The notes below the pieces were generated by a model. It was given only the letters and a program-made list of their open reading frames with translations. It was not told the DNA's origin and searched no databases. Position numbers and translations under genes: made by a program. From Ganoderma boninense (Eukaryota > Basidiomycota > Agaricomycetes > Polyporales > Polyporaceae): DNA of 64,000 nucleotides. Location of the stretch: assembly GCA_002900995.3 (NCBI GenBank), contig CM035313.1, positions 2,356,001 through 2,420,000 on the forward strand, written 5' to 3'. Shown one piece after another: positions 1-15,835 of this stretch; position 1 is the first letter of the stretch, and each line of letters opens with the position of its first letter.

Positions 1-2700
1 TCATGCCTATCACGACAGAGGAAGAGCCGGAAGATATCGACGACGACGCCCCTTCGCGCTCCGCCCTTCGCATAGTAGACTGCCTTGCGACTAGCCTCCC
101 TCCTGGCCAGGTCTTCCCCGCTCTGCGTCAACTCATTCAACAGTACTTCTCATCTGCTGACCCCGCTCAGCGCCGTGGTGCGATGCTCGCCCTTGGTGTC
201 TCCGTCGAGGGCTGCAGCGAGTATATGACTCCTCTCATGGGTCAGGTCTGGCCCATCATCGAGGCGGGTCTGCAGGATGGCGATGGCACTGTTCGCAAAG
301 CTAGCTGTGTTGCTGTCAGCTGTCTGTGCGAATGGCTGGAGGAGGAGTGCGCGGCGAAGCATGCGTTCCTCGTCCCAACTGTAATGCAGCTCGTCAACGA
401 CCCTGTCACTCAGCGGCCAGCTTGCACTGCCCTCGATGCGTTGCTCGAGATCCTCCAAGACGTCATCGACCAATATCTCAACCTCATCATGGAGCGTCTG
501 GTCGTCCTCCTCGACACTGCACCACCTTCCGTCAAGTCGGTCGTCATTGGCGCTATCGGCAGTGCGGCTCATGCCTCTAAGGAAAAGTTCCTGCCATACT
601 TCCAGCCGACGATGGAGCGCTTCAAACACTTCCTCGTTCTCACCGGCGAAGGAGAGGATCAAGAACTCCGTGGGATCACGATGGACGCTGTTGGGACCTT
701 CGCGGAGGCGGTCGGCAAGCAGAACTTTGCGCCGTACTTCAACGACATGATGGCGCAGGCGTTCAACGGAATCGAGCTTGGCTCCGCGCGCCTGCGCGAG
801 TGCAGCTTCCTATTCTTCGGTGTGATGTCACGTGTGTTCGAGGACGACTTTGCGCAGTTCCTGCCGAACGTTGTTCCCGCCCTTCTCCAGAGCTGCAAGC
901 AGCTTGAGCACGGAGAGGAAGAGCGTCTCACTAGTAAGTTCTACACTTTGATGTGCAATTACTACTACTTCTAACACCGATTTTTTCAGTTGCAAACCCC
1001 GAGACCGCTGCGAACTTCGCTTCTGGCCTCACCCCTTCCAGCGCAATCAACGTTTCTGATGACGCACATGTCAGCATTGATGACGATGAGAATGTAGATC
1101 TCGAGAAACTGCTCGACGTGAACAGCACGATCTGCATAGAGAAGGAAATCGCCGCAGACACCATCGGTATTATCTTCGCGGCCACCAAGGCGCACTTCCT
1201 GCCATACGTCGAACAGTGCACCCTCGAGCTCATCAAGCTCCTCCCTCACTACTATGACGGTATTCGGAAGAGCGCGACAGACTCGCTTCTTGAGATCGTC
1301 CGCAGCTTCTACGAGCTCAGTGACCCTCAGGAGTGGCAACCGGGTGTCACTGTAAGTAGCTCAAATCTCTGTTTTTATCAGCAAGCTGGACTGACGTCTG
1401 TGTTCGCTTATGTACCCAGAACCAGCTCAACCCGCGCGTCAAGGAGCTCCTTAGCCACATTATTCCCCCGCTATTGGAAATGTACGAGACCGAGGATAAC
1501 AAGTGCGTATTTCTTGTTGACGTTCTGTTCCGCTGCGCTAGCGCAGTCTGGCAAGATGAAAGCTTTTACTCAGCTCACTTCGATGCCCAAAGGGCGGATG
1601 AGACGTAAAATAGATTTCTGTTCCCTGACCTTTACGCCTTCCATGGCTTCCAGAATTGTTTGAGATGGATGCTGACGCTAGTTTCCGCCTGAATAGGAAG
1701 GTCGTGTCTTCGCTGTGCGTCGCGCTTGCCGAGACCATCACCAAGCTTGGGCCTGCCTTCCTGGAGGATCGGGTCGAGCTTGTTGCTCGCATTGCCGTTC
1801 AAGTTCTTGAGCAGAAGGCGATGTGCCAACAGGACCCCGATCAAGACGAGAGCGAAGAGGCCCCGGAGGACTCTGCAGAGTATGACTCGATCCTTATTTC
1901 TGCGGCAGGTGACCTTGTTGCTGCTATTGCGACCGCAACCGGGCCCAACTTTGCGGGTGGTCCTTACGAGAAGTTTGCGCCGCTCATTATGAAATACTAC
2001 GTGAGTGTGTTGCGATACACTTTGTCGACTAGATGCTCAGTCGTTGGGTCGATAGAAAAAGAACCGGTCCCTAAGCGACCGCTCGTCTGTCATCGGTACC
2101 CTATCGGAGATCATTGGCGCCATGAAGAACTCTGTCACGCCCTACACGCAGACCCTCATGGACCTCTTCTACCGCGGATTGAGCGATCCGGAACCCGAGG
2201 TCCAATGCAATGCGGCCTTCGCCTCCGGGCTTCTCATTGAACACTCCGAGGTCGACCTCTCAGCACAGTATCTCCAGATCCTGGCTGCGCTCCGGCCTAT
2301 CTTCGACGCCGCTCCCGACGCACCTGCTGCCAAGCTCAATGCGCGCGATAATGCCGTCGGCGCGGTAGCGCGCATGATCGTCAAGAACACGGCTGCGGTG
2401 CCACTCGACCAGGTGTTGCCCGTCTTCCTCAATGCCCTCCCGCTCCGAAACGACTACCTCGAGAACAGGCCTGTCTTCCGTGCCATCTTCCACCTGTTCA
2501 CGACGCAGCCAGCGCTGCTCCACCCGCACCTCGACAAGCTTCTCCAGGTGTTCGCGTTTGTCCTTGACCCCACGAACACCTCTGACCAGATTGGTGACGA
2601 GGTCCGCGGGGAACTCATTGGCCTTATAGGGCTCTTGAACCGCGAGGAGCCGGCCAAGGTCCAGTCTGCGGGTTTGACTCCATTTGTTCCTGGGCAGTAG
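1..2700 (+). CDS. KAP123: Importin beta-4 / Kap123-like karyopherin, 3' part
   Basis: Nuclear transport receptor that carries cargo such as ribosomal proteins and histones through the pore (family knowledge). Five exons fit: <1-933, 990-1351, 1420-1502, 1697-2000 and 2056-2700, giving about 774 codons with a closed frame. The 5' end lies outside the window; the ATG at position 3 is probably internal. The protein is an alpha-helical HEAT-repeat solenoid. An acidic segment near the visible start (EEEPEDIDDDAP) is followed by a HEAT unit typical of Kap123 (RRGAMLALGVSVEGC). Yeast Kap123 is about 1,110 residues, so roughly the N-terminal third is missing. The third intron (1503-1696, 194 nt) is unusually long for this locus and could hide an extra small exon. 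Importin-5/Pse1 is the closest alternative, but the repeat sequence favours importin-4. Confidence 0.9.
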
Positions 2701-3776
2701 GCGATGCATGGGTTTGCAACGCTTAGACTAGGAGGCGCAAGTTGAAGGTAGAAGTATTAATAACCATGTGTTATGTGTCATTTGGGCTACTGCCTATTCT
2801 CTCTACGATCTTTTGTATGTTGTGCAACATTCACGCTATCCGCTTCCCATATGTTCTGTTCCTTGATGACTTCACGACTGTTCTCACGTCACGCGGTGCC
2901 CAATAGGCAGTACTGGTACAATATGTTCTTTTTACGTACAGCATACTGATGCATCTAGACTGTCGATTCTGTGTGTTCTACTACTACTGTCTGGTCGAAT
3001 ACCCGTCGTTTGTCCGTTCATTTCTCGTTTCCCTATCATGAGCTCTTGGTCCGCACTGTGTTTTTGTAGTCAAACTTGAAGAGAAGAGAGATCCTACAGC
3101 GCAATATACTTTCGCGTTGCGTACTGCGCTGTAGATAACCTCGCCTGAGCCCATGAGCCCATTCGAAGCTGCTGAAACGCTTGAGCAGATCGTTATCTCG
3201 GATGCAGTCCCTGAATCCGCGTCTTCCGTGCTTTTTAGTCTCCGACTGTGTACTTGCTTCGGTCTCGGTTCTGCAACCACACGTCGCTTACGCGGTGCCA
3301 AGACAGTCATTCTAATAAGCACAGAGGCCTACTTACGAAGCTCTTTCAAATTTGAGTGGCGCGCTGGCCATTCACCCGATATTCACCGACGCCATTGGTC
3401 TTTCGATGCTCAAATGGATCCGAGTCTGTGCTTAAGTCAGCCCGGATCCTACGGACTTCCAGATCATCTGCGCTCAGAAAATCGTCAGCTGTAACTGTCA
3501 TTTATTGGCGGGCAGTCAACCGTTCCACGTTCATCCGTTGAAATGCATTCCTACTTCCGGGACATGGATACCCCGCTGTATGGAACGACTGGATACGTCA
3601 TCTGCGGCAAAATAAAAGGTGACCCGACACTTATGATATGCTATGCAAAGCAGGTCCGTGCAGCCCGGTACTCTGTCCATCTTCTCTCTTCTTCGCGAGA
3701 CCTTAGACATTCCATCTGAGGTCAGCGGGCCTGGGCACAACACGGGTTTGGCGAGTCCTTTATGGCCAAGGAGTGC
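2701..3776. other. Intergenic, importin 3' end to GST promoter
   Basis: About 1.1 kb follow the importin stop codon. Short open frames occur on both strands (for example 3153-3494 plus), but none shows a recognisable domain, codon periodicity or splice pattern. I see only 3' flank and GST promoter sequence. Confidence 0.6.
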
Positions 3777-3784
3777 TATTTAAA
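3777..3784 (+). promoter_or_regulatory. TATA-like element of the GST gene
   Basis: TATTTAAA lies about 90 nt upstream of the GST start codon at 3874, a normal distance for a fungal core promoter. Function is inferred from sequence and position only. Confidence 0.45.
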
Positions 3785-3873
3785 CTCAACCACCGCTGAG
3801 TATGATTGTCATTGACAACTTCGACATCTGAACACCACCTCTCCTACACTCTCACCCACACATTCCATCCAGA

Positions 3874-4719
3874 ATGACACTGAAACTCTACGGTCTCGCT
3901 ATGGCCACCTGCACCAAGCGGGTCCGATGTGTACTCGAAGAGCTCCAGGTCCCCTACGTGCTCATCGACATCGACATCTTCAAGGGCGAGAACAAGGACC
4001 CGAGCTTCAAAGCGAAGCAGCCTTTCGGCCAAATTCCGTACATCGACGACGACGGCTTCCAGCTGTTCGAGTCCCGCGCGATCTGCCGTTACCTTGCCCT
4101 CACGCACGGCGTCGGGAAGCTCATCCCCGACCCAACCGATCTGAAGAAGACGGCGCTCTTCGAACAGGCGACAAGCATCGAGATGAGCAACTTCGACCAT
4201 GGCGCATCTGGTTTGGCCCACGAGAAGAACTTCAAGAAGCAGGTGGTCTAGGGTTCTGGAACGTACCATCAACACTAATTGTCTCCCATTTAGAATTAAG
4301 AAGCTCGAGGACCAAATCAATCCTGTGCTCGTTGAGCACTACCGCCAGTCGCTCGAAAGCCGCCTCGAGGGCTACGAAGCTCTCCTCTCCAGGCAGAAGT
4401 ACATGGCCGGTGATGTGAGTCTGGCTATGCCCATGATACGACCCACCTCGAAGACTTTTGGCTGATCGTCGCGTACCTTGATAGGAATATTCGCTCGTCG
4501 ACATCTTCCATTTGTCGTACGGTTCCTTGCTGAAGGACATGGACTTCGACTATCTCGAGTCGGAGAAGTATCCTAACATTGCTCGGTATGTCGCTGTCCG
4601 ATGCATAGTGAGACGTATGGTCGCCCAGACTGACTTACGATTGCGATGGCAGGTGGTGGAAAGATATTTCCAACCGTCCAGCCTGGAAGAAGGTTAACGT
4701 GCCAATCGAGGTTCTATGA
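3874..4719 (+). CDS. Glutathione S-transferase, phi-like
   Basis: Cytosolic enzyme predicted to conjugate glutathione to electrophiles. Four exons: 3874-4242, 4301-4414, 4485-4585 and 4653-4719, coding 216 residues, the usual GST length. The N-terminal thioredoxin-fold half shows the cis-Pro glutathione site (FGQIPYID, with the ESRAI helix after it). The all-alpha half carries the N-capping motif around GDEYSLVDIFHL and ends in a helix with RPAWKKV. The residue aligning with the phi-class catalytic serine is Ala11, followed by Thr12 and Cys13, which is atypical. The first intron is the least certain: acceptor AG at 4299-4300 keeps the frame, whereas the stronger-looking AG at 4293 would bring in a stop. 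A TATA-like box sits 90 nt upstream. Confidence 0.88.
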
Positions 4720-5540
4720 TCCCTATAGAGCTGCCGTTTATCTCAGAGCAGATTATATAGATGTCACCGTAAATCAGGGTGTCAACTAAATAGATGTATG
4801 CTCACCATCTCCCCACTCTATCACCATTGTTGCTCTCGAGAAAAATGAGTTGAATGTGACACGAGTAGTACAGTTGGCCAGCTGTCCATATCCATCAAGA
4901 CATTTGCGAAGCCGCTAGCGTGAACGGATGCGCGAGTCTAGAGATGCGGACATGAAGACGTCAAAGACTTAGGGTCTGCTCCAGACGTTGACCACCAGCG
5001 AATCACGTACGATTAACATTGCACAGTATCGTTTATACCTCTGTTGAGCCTTTCGAAGTCACCCCGCGGTAGGACGTCCAAGGTTTTTTTAGAAAGTGAA
5101 AGAGAAAGGGCTACTTCGATAAGACGGCCCAGGACAGTGTCATCGCTGCGGTCGAACACAACGCCGTCACGTCCCTTGTCTCCTTAATGCTTCTGTGGGG
5201 CCGCGTATAAACTGCAATTCTCGCCGACGCAGTAGTTTAGAAATTCGTCGTGGGGTCCATAACAGAGATGTTCAAGGCTGGCGTGGCCATGTCTGTAATG
5301 GCGAGCGGTGGGGCCTTGCAGAGTAAACTTTGAGGGTAATAGCTGGTAACATGAAGGTGAGCGAGTCAGGGATGAGAGGATCGTGCACAAACGGCCTCAC
5401 AGCGTCAGGATAGCGGAGATGGCGGGCCCAGGACTAAGGACTTGGGGTTTGCCTGGGGTACTTCGAGTTCGGAGGCGTGACTCGGACTTGCAGTCGTGAC
5501 GTTACGACCACAGACCACGTGATGCTGTCACCTGTGACGG
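4720..5540. other. Intergenic, GST 3' end to SMC3 promoter
   Basis: No supportable gene. Small open frames such as 5184-5390 (minus) have no recognisable domain or splice signals. The right end merges with the SMC3 promoter. Confidence 0.6.
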
Positions 5541-5557
5541 ACGCGTCGGCAACGCGT
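5541..5557 (+). promoter_or_regulatory. Pair of ACGCGT (MCB) boxes upstream of SMC3
   Basis: Two perfect ACGCGT palindromes, at 5541-5546 and 5552-5557, are 5 nt apart and about 200 nt upstream of the SMC3 start codon. In yeasts this hexamer is the MluI cell-cycle box bound by MBF (Mbp1-Swi6), which drives G1/S genes including cohesin and replication genes. The spacing and position fit such a role here. Binding is inferred. Confidence 0.55.
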
Positions 5558-5748
5558 CTGCCTCCACCGCGGCGCTCGACTCGCTGCGACCCACACTGGC
5601 AGCTTGCCACCAGCTTTTCCTATCCCAGGATCCGCCTCCAAGTCCGTATCTTCTGGATTGAACTTCGACCTGGGGGGCTCCTCAACGCATTTCTGACTCA
5701 CTTCAACGGGCTAGCGGATCTCCCCTCAACAACAAACGATCCAGCACC

Positions 5749-10199
<4,451 letters not shown>

Positions 10200-10966
10200 A
10201 TCGTTTCTGCTCGTAGCATTTCCATCTCTGACACCCTTCGTAGGAGGCACAAGCGCAATGATCGTTGTTCTTGTTTTCGTGTACTTAATTGCGGTTCGTG
10301 CCCTCGAGTTCTGTTTGTTGCTGTCGTCGCTATCGTTATGTCCTTTGTATTGCATGTATTTGTCTGTATGTATGACTTTGGAAATCTGATGCGTTTCTGA
10401 GCACCTATGCGAGACTAGTCGTCGCACTGAAGCAGCATTGTCCACAACCGAGTGGGCCTCGGAACATCGATTCTTGCTGACTCACTTTGATGACTATGCC
10501 ACCTCACCCCGGTCCGTGCGTGGGAAGGGACAGGGGAGGTGTATAAAAGTCGAGGCGCTCGCCTGCAGGCTCCAGACGATTCTTCCACGATCATAAACGC
10601 CTATGATGAGAACTCATGCAGCGAGATGAGCACGACGGTTTTCGGACTGTCGGCGTTGACATCGCTCGTTCGGCTATCCTCCTTGTTACTTTCAAAGGGA
10701 CGGGCAGTTCTAAAGCTGAGGCGTCTTATTTTCGTTACAGGAACAGTATCGTCGTTTTCTGCCCATTTGTCCTGCTTGTACTACACACAGTGCGAATATA
10801 TCTCTCCTCTCAACCTCGCTCAGTTCTGTGCCAGAGCCCCTCGTAAACGAACTACAGCTAAAAAGTACGTAGTTGTATTACTTTGCGACTGTTCACGTCA
10901 TCCCCAGACGGCCTGCTTAAATCTTTCATACAACAAGGTGAGCCTTGGTGAGCCTTGGTCTCTGGA
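10200..10966. other. Intergenic between convergent SMC3 and F-box gene A
   Basis: Holds the 3' flanks of two convergent genes. It also contains an isolated TATA-type core promoter (10542-10549). Open frames of 76 and about 150 codons downstream of that box have no recognisable domain, signal peptide or CaaX end. Confidence 0.5.
10542..10549 (+). promoter_or_regulatory. Orphan TATA box
   Basis: TATAAAAG in a GC-rich context, facing a stretch without an assignable gene on the plus strand. The first downstream ATG opens a frame of only about eight codons; a second opens 76 codons (10616-10846). It may belong to a non-coding transcript or be chance. Confidence 0.3.
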
Positions 10967-12701
10967 TCACTGGCCCAACAACGTAAATGCGCTAATTGAA
11001 TGAAGCAAGGAATTAGCCGCCTTGTATGCCGTAGCCAAAGACTCCACGGTATCATCGTTTGCAAGCTGCGCTGTGTAGTCCTGCGGGGCATACGTCCCTG
11101 CGGCTCTCGCCTTAGGCTTTCCTGTCGGGCCTCTCCCTCTGGAGCCTGACAACAAAATTTCGAGATCCAACCCGCCAGAGGCCAGCGAAGCGTGCCGGCT
11201 GGTACTGCCGCCCGTGGCACGATGGGCCTGCAGCCTCGCTGAACGCAACGCCAGGTCTTGTGGCGAGCATCGCGCGCGGAAGTCCTCCAGCAGCTTCGAG
11301 ACGTCGTCCACTGTGATCCACTTGTCGGGCGCGATATCGCAGTACGTCCAGATTTCGTGTGTGAGCGTGATGGAGCGGAGTGAGGGGCACTGCTGGGCCA
11401 ACGAATGGACGATCTCCCGATGGTTTTCGCGGTTGCCGACGTATTCCCCAGGTAGGCGCGAGTAAACGAACAGCGCTTCAAGCTTCTTCATTTTGCTGAG
11501 TATGGCGGAGAGGTCGTCGCAGGCTGCCTGGTATCAGGGTCAGATCGGGAGAAACTTTCCATGCAATCGGATGAAATGCATACTTTGTTTACGCTGCCCT
11601 TGAGAATCTGGATATTGAACAAGACGATGTCGGGGAGAAAATCGGGGATAGGCTGCAAGGACGCCATGAGATCCCTCGCGTCCACGCCCTGAATGGCACA
11701 CCCTATGTTGACGATCTCCAGCGGGCCCGTCGATTGCGCACATTGCTGCCACACGAATTCGATGGCTGGCTCGAAGACAGGATTTAGGGTAGCGTAGCTG
11801 ATGAGCACTTCCCTCACCGGCCTTCCGGGCACCAGGGCACACGCGAGGGATGCTGCGCCGACAACATGGCTCAGCTTGGGAAGTGCATTGTCGTTGAGGT
11901 CGATGCCTGGCTCCGGGAGGCCCCAGAAGACGAACGAGCGGAGCTCCGTCTGCTCTGTGAGCCACTCGACGAAAGCTTGGTCCCAGTCGCAAATGGTCAC
12001 GAGGAACGTGGGGCGAAACTTCGCTCCTTGCAGGTGGCTTCCTATGGATCCAATGAGCTCGAGGTGGAGCGACGTGAGGTTGTGCATGCCGCGTAGGACA
12101 CTGTACGCGTCGGGGAGATCCTCAGGGTGATGAGCCTGGCGCATTGTGACGCGGCGGGGGTGTTTGGACAGTTCAGGGCGGTCGCTCAGTGTTTGGAAGC
12201 ATTTCTTGAGGTGGGAGGGGTCAGAAAGCTCGAGATATTTGTAGAGTCGGGCCTCCGAGAGCTCCTTGAAGACCTTGTTCACGAGACAAAAGGTGGGAAG
12301 CGCGGCGGGGTCTGCGAGCAAGATGATCTCGCGGATGAGCTCGACCGGGAGCAGGGGAATCGTCCCTGTTCACACAGGTTAGTTTCTTTATTCATAGAGC
12401 CAGAAGGTGGGACTACACACCTGTCGGTTCGAATGCACATCTTGCTGACGTTGTGAATGCTGGAGCTCTGGGGATGTAGCCAAGACCAGCAAGGTATGGA
12501 GCGAGGGCCCTCAACTCATTCCTTAAGCGGTCATTGGGTCGCTTCCACGGAGCTGGAGGAGAAACCAATGGTTTATTGGTCTGTCCTGGATGGGATTCGC
12601 CACGATCGCTGCACAATGGGAGATGGACGGCGATACTTACAAGACGACGAAATATCACCTGCAGTAGCATCAGCGCCGGGAGAGGCGGCGTTATCCGACA
12701 T
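10967..12701 (-). CDS. F-box-like protein, copy A
   Basis: Predicted substrate adaptor of an SCF ubiquitin ligase. Four minus-strand exons: 12701-12641, 12552-12421, 12365-11584 and 11527-10967, giving 511 residues. A short variable N-terminus ends in APAFTTSARC. The F-box-like motif follows at the start of exon 3 (LLPVELIREIILLADPAALP). The remainder has leucine-rich periodicity (NLTSLHLELIGSIG) and resembles a degenerate LRR. The C-terminal exon includes WITVDDVSKLLEDF and a tail of low complexity. The next gene upstream, copy B, shares the fold, the APAFTT segment and the intron positions, so the two arose by tandem duplication. The target protein is unknown. Families of this kind are very large in Agaricomycetes. 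Confidence 0.75.
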
Positions 12702-13351
12702 GTTGACACCAGAGACTGGATAAGACAGTGGAGCTCGGTTCTGATGTTTTGCAAAACGATAAGAGGGCAGTGGTGAGGGGAAAGGCTGTAGAAGAACCCA
12801 TGGCTCCCATTGCCACCGCACGGTGGTCGTAGTCTCAAGTTGGGGCCTGGGCTCGGGTTATCGCATCCCCGTCCGTCCCCAACATCGGCCCGGCCCACCA
12901 TCGAATACCCAACCACGACCACGTCATCATCCTCCGTAGCCTCTACTTGCACACCTAAACCGCATCCCACAACATAAGCACTTTCATTGCGCCATTATAA
13001 ACCGATCTATCTCATCCGAGTGTGGTTTTCGTGGCGGAAATCCTCATCTCGAAGACTTCCGGTACTTCGGACTCCAGAGTGGGGACCTGTCATCCTACAT
13101 AAGTCTAACTTGGTGGTGGGGGGAGGGGGGGGACACCAAGTATTGAACAACAATTCGACCATCGAAGCTACGATATGGGGCGTAGTACGAAGGAGTGTAA
13201 TAGGCAGAACTTCGGGAACATATCTTCAAGAACACATCATACAATCGGAGACGCAAACTGCCAGCAATCCTATCTGAATAGCCTACGCGAGCATGCGTAA
13301 ATATCGTAGGAAAAAATTGCGCAAGCCTAACACGCCAGCTTCGCTAGGGTA
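12702..13351. other. Intergenic between the two F-box genes
   Basis: About 650 nt serving as upstream region of copy A and 3' flank of copy B. It includes a G-rich run at about 13110-13132. No gene is supported. Confidence 0.5.
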
Positions 13352-14830
13352 TTACGCCGTCCCAGGAGGGGCTGACTTTTTTGTCTCGGCCTCTCGCCGT
13401 TCTATCTCAAGGGCTTTCATGAGGTCTTCGATGGTCATCCAGTCGCAGCCAGGGCCGCGACGGACGTAGATGTCACCGTTGAAGGCTACATGCCAGAGTG
13501 TCCGAGGGCAATGTCTTCCGAGGGATGCGAGGAGACCGCGTTGTCCCTCGTGGCTATAGATCAAATCGGTGGGGGCGCTGGAAGTAAGGCGCAAGCGGTC
13601 GAGCCTGTCGAATCTGCTCAGAAGTTGGCAAAGCCTCGCATGGGCTATCTGTTTAAGTCGGGAAAGTCAGGATAGTCAGTGAGGGCAAATGAGTGATCAG
13701 TATGCGAAAGTCTCGCCTCATCCAGTCCCCACGTGCGGGTGTTGTAATGGAAGAGGGCCAAATGCGAAAGGTTCTCAGCGACGGGGAGCATAAGGAAGAA
13801 CAGATCCGCGGGGTTCATCTCCGTAACAGAATTGACCACGGTGACAACTGAGATCGGACCCCTAGATAGTTTGCCCAGGCGGCCTAGGTCTTGGAATGTA
13901 TTTTCATCCACCATGTTTGCGAGGCAAGTGATCAGGATTTCCTTCACCGGACGACCGGCGAGGAGGGCGCTGACCAAGGATGGCCAGCCTTCGACGAATG
14001 AAAGGTTAGGGAGAGCGGAGGGTGGTAACTGTACCTCCGAGCGATATTTGCCGTGGTGGATCAAGAAGCAAATAGAAGGTTGCTCCTCGAGAAACGCAAC
14101 GAAATCGGCATCCCATTCGGCAGTGGTGTCGAGTCTGGCGAGACGGAATGGAGCACCACGAAGGTACTTTCCGATTGGACCAAGAAGCTGCACAGTAAGG
14201 GAGGTTAGGTTGCAGAGGTTGGACTTTGCGGATCCGATGAGCGTCCCGAATGCCGTCGTGAAGTATGTCATGTAGCTGATGTTGTGCTCGTGAGAAATAC
14301 CGCAAAGAAACCTGCCATACACGAGGCTACGAGTGTGCCCTGCAATTTCGGGAGAGCAAGAGAGGGTCTGAAGACATCTGACAAGAGAACTGGGCTTGGA
14401 TGTCTGAAGCTGGTCGTATAGGTGGGCTACAGCCACTTCGTGGAAGATGCTGTTCACGAGACAAAGGGTATAAAGGGAACTTGGATCAGCGAGGTCGATG
14501 ATACGACGGATTAGCTCTATAGGGAGCGGTGGGACGACTCCTAAACTTGCGATCAGCGGGATACGATATCAATTTCAAGCAACATCATACCTTTTGGGAT
14601 GAAAATGCAGCTAGCCGTTGTTGTAAATGCAGGTGCAGAATGGCGACTCGGGGGGGCCTCTAGCAGCATGCGCAATGCCATAATCTGCGCGATACGGTCC
14701 GGGGCGGAGGAGTTGACGGAGACAGTCGCTTGAAAAGTCACGTGTCAATGACTGGGTGTGAACGAGCATACGGCTATGCAAACGAGTATGTACCTGGTCT
14801 TGGGTTGGATGGTTCGTTGGCGTCAGGCAT
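13352..14830 (-). CDS. F-box-like protein, copy B
   Basis: Paralogue of copy A. Exons on the minus strand: 14830-14794, 14728-14591, 14540-13733 and 13634-13352, for 421 residues. It shares with copy A a phase-1 first intron, the APAFTT segment before a second phase-1 intron, the F-box-like core (LPIELIRRIIDLADPSSL, then LCLVNSIFHEV), the GPIGKYL leucine-rich segment and the C-terminal DWMTIEDLMKALE block. It lacks copy A's longer C-terminal tail. The last intron (13732-13635) is inferred from frame alone and has a weak donor (GTGGGG). A role as an SCF adaptor is family knowledge. No substrate can be named. Confidence 0.7.
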
Positions 14831-15835
14831 GGTGCTCCGTGGGGGTGACTCGGATGGGGAAGGTCCAAATGCCTCACATCCCAGGGCGGGGTTTATGAAT
14901 GCATCCTGCCTCCTTCCTATCCCGATGAATGAAGAATGGTCCATGTGCTCAGATCGATGACCCGGCCGTCATCTAGCTGTATAGGAAGACCAGAGGCCAT
15001 GATTAGTGAATATCGAGCGCGCTGCGTCAGAAGCGAGAACGGCGGTCAGATGTGTCTTCTCATTCAGCGGAAACACGGACACAATCCTACCAAACCAAGC
15101 TCTAGATGGCTTCCCTTCCCAGAGGAACGCCACCTTGAGGACTAAGTACGTAGCGGATTACTCCAGGCGCCATATTCGTACACAACTTCTGGCCTGGCCA
15201 GAGCCTGTCAAGGAGGCGAGGTGGGAGTCGTCAGGAAGCTCGAGGTCCTGATCCTAGGACGGTAATCGGCAACTCCGGACCCTGGAACCCTCGACTCCGG
15301 CGCACGATGCAGGCGAGGAAGATGTTGCGAAGACAGCCTGAGCGACATCAGTTACTCAGCGAGTCAGTGAAGTTAAGTGAATCAGTGAGGTATAGCGCGA
15401 GGATGGTACTAAAAATGCATTCACGCCTCTTACTACGACACTTACTATCTGCGCTATGTTTCGGTTCGCTGTCGAGCAAGCGGGGACTCGGAGCCCAGGA
15501 TTATCTCAGGATACACTCCGATAGAGATATCCTCGGCGCCAATATGGCCGCAAGCGCCAATCGGCAGACGCCAAACGATCATACCTCAGCGACCGTGGAC
15601 ATTCATATTGACAAAGCCCTCTCGCACATACCCTTCTAATAAGGTGAAATGACATCACAACTACTGAGTTTTAGTTCAGGCAATATCCATGTGTGAAGCA
15701 AGCAGTACTGTACTAGTAGTATAAGGACGGAAGGAGCAGTTAAATGCTAATTAATTCTAGGATCTTGGGTCGTAGAGTCGTACCGAGACTTCCGTTACAA
15801 CCCCATGCCGCTTCGTTATTATCCCTCCATACGGC
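14831..15835. other. Intergenic, F-box B to P450 3' end
   Basis: About 1 kb upstream of F-box copy B and downstream of the P450 stop codon. It has a short imperfect direct repeat of an AGTCAGTGAAGT/AGTGAATCAGTGAG type near 15360-15390. No gene is recognised. Confidence 0.5.

Noticed and set aside
13110..13132. G-rich run as a possible G-quadruplex
   Set aside because: Only one or two clear G blocks with irregular spacing. No function can be argued.
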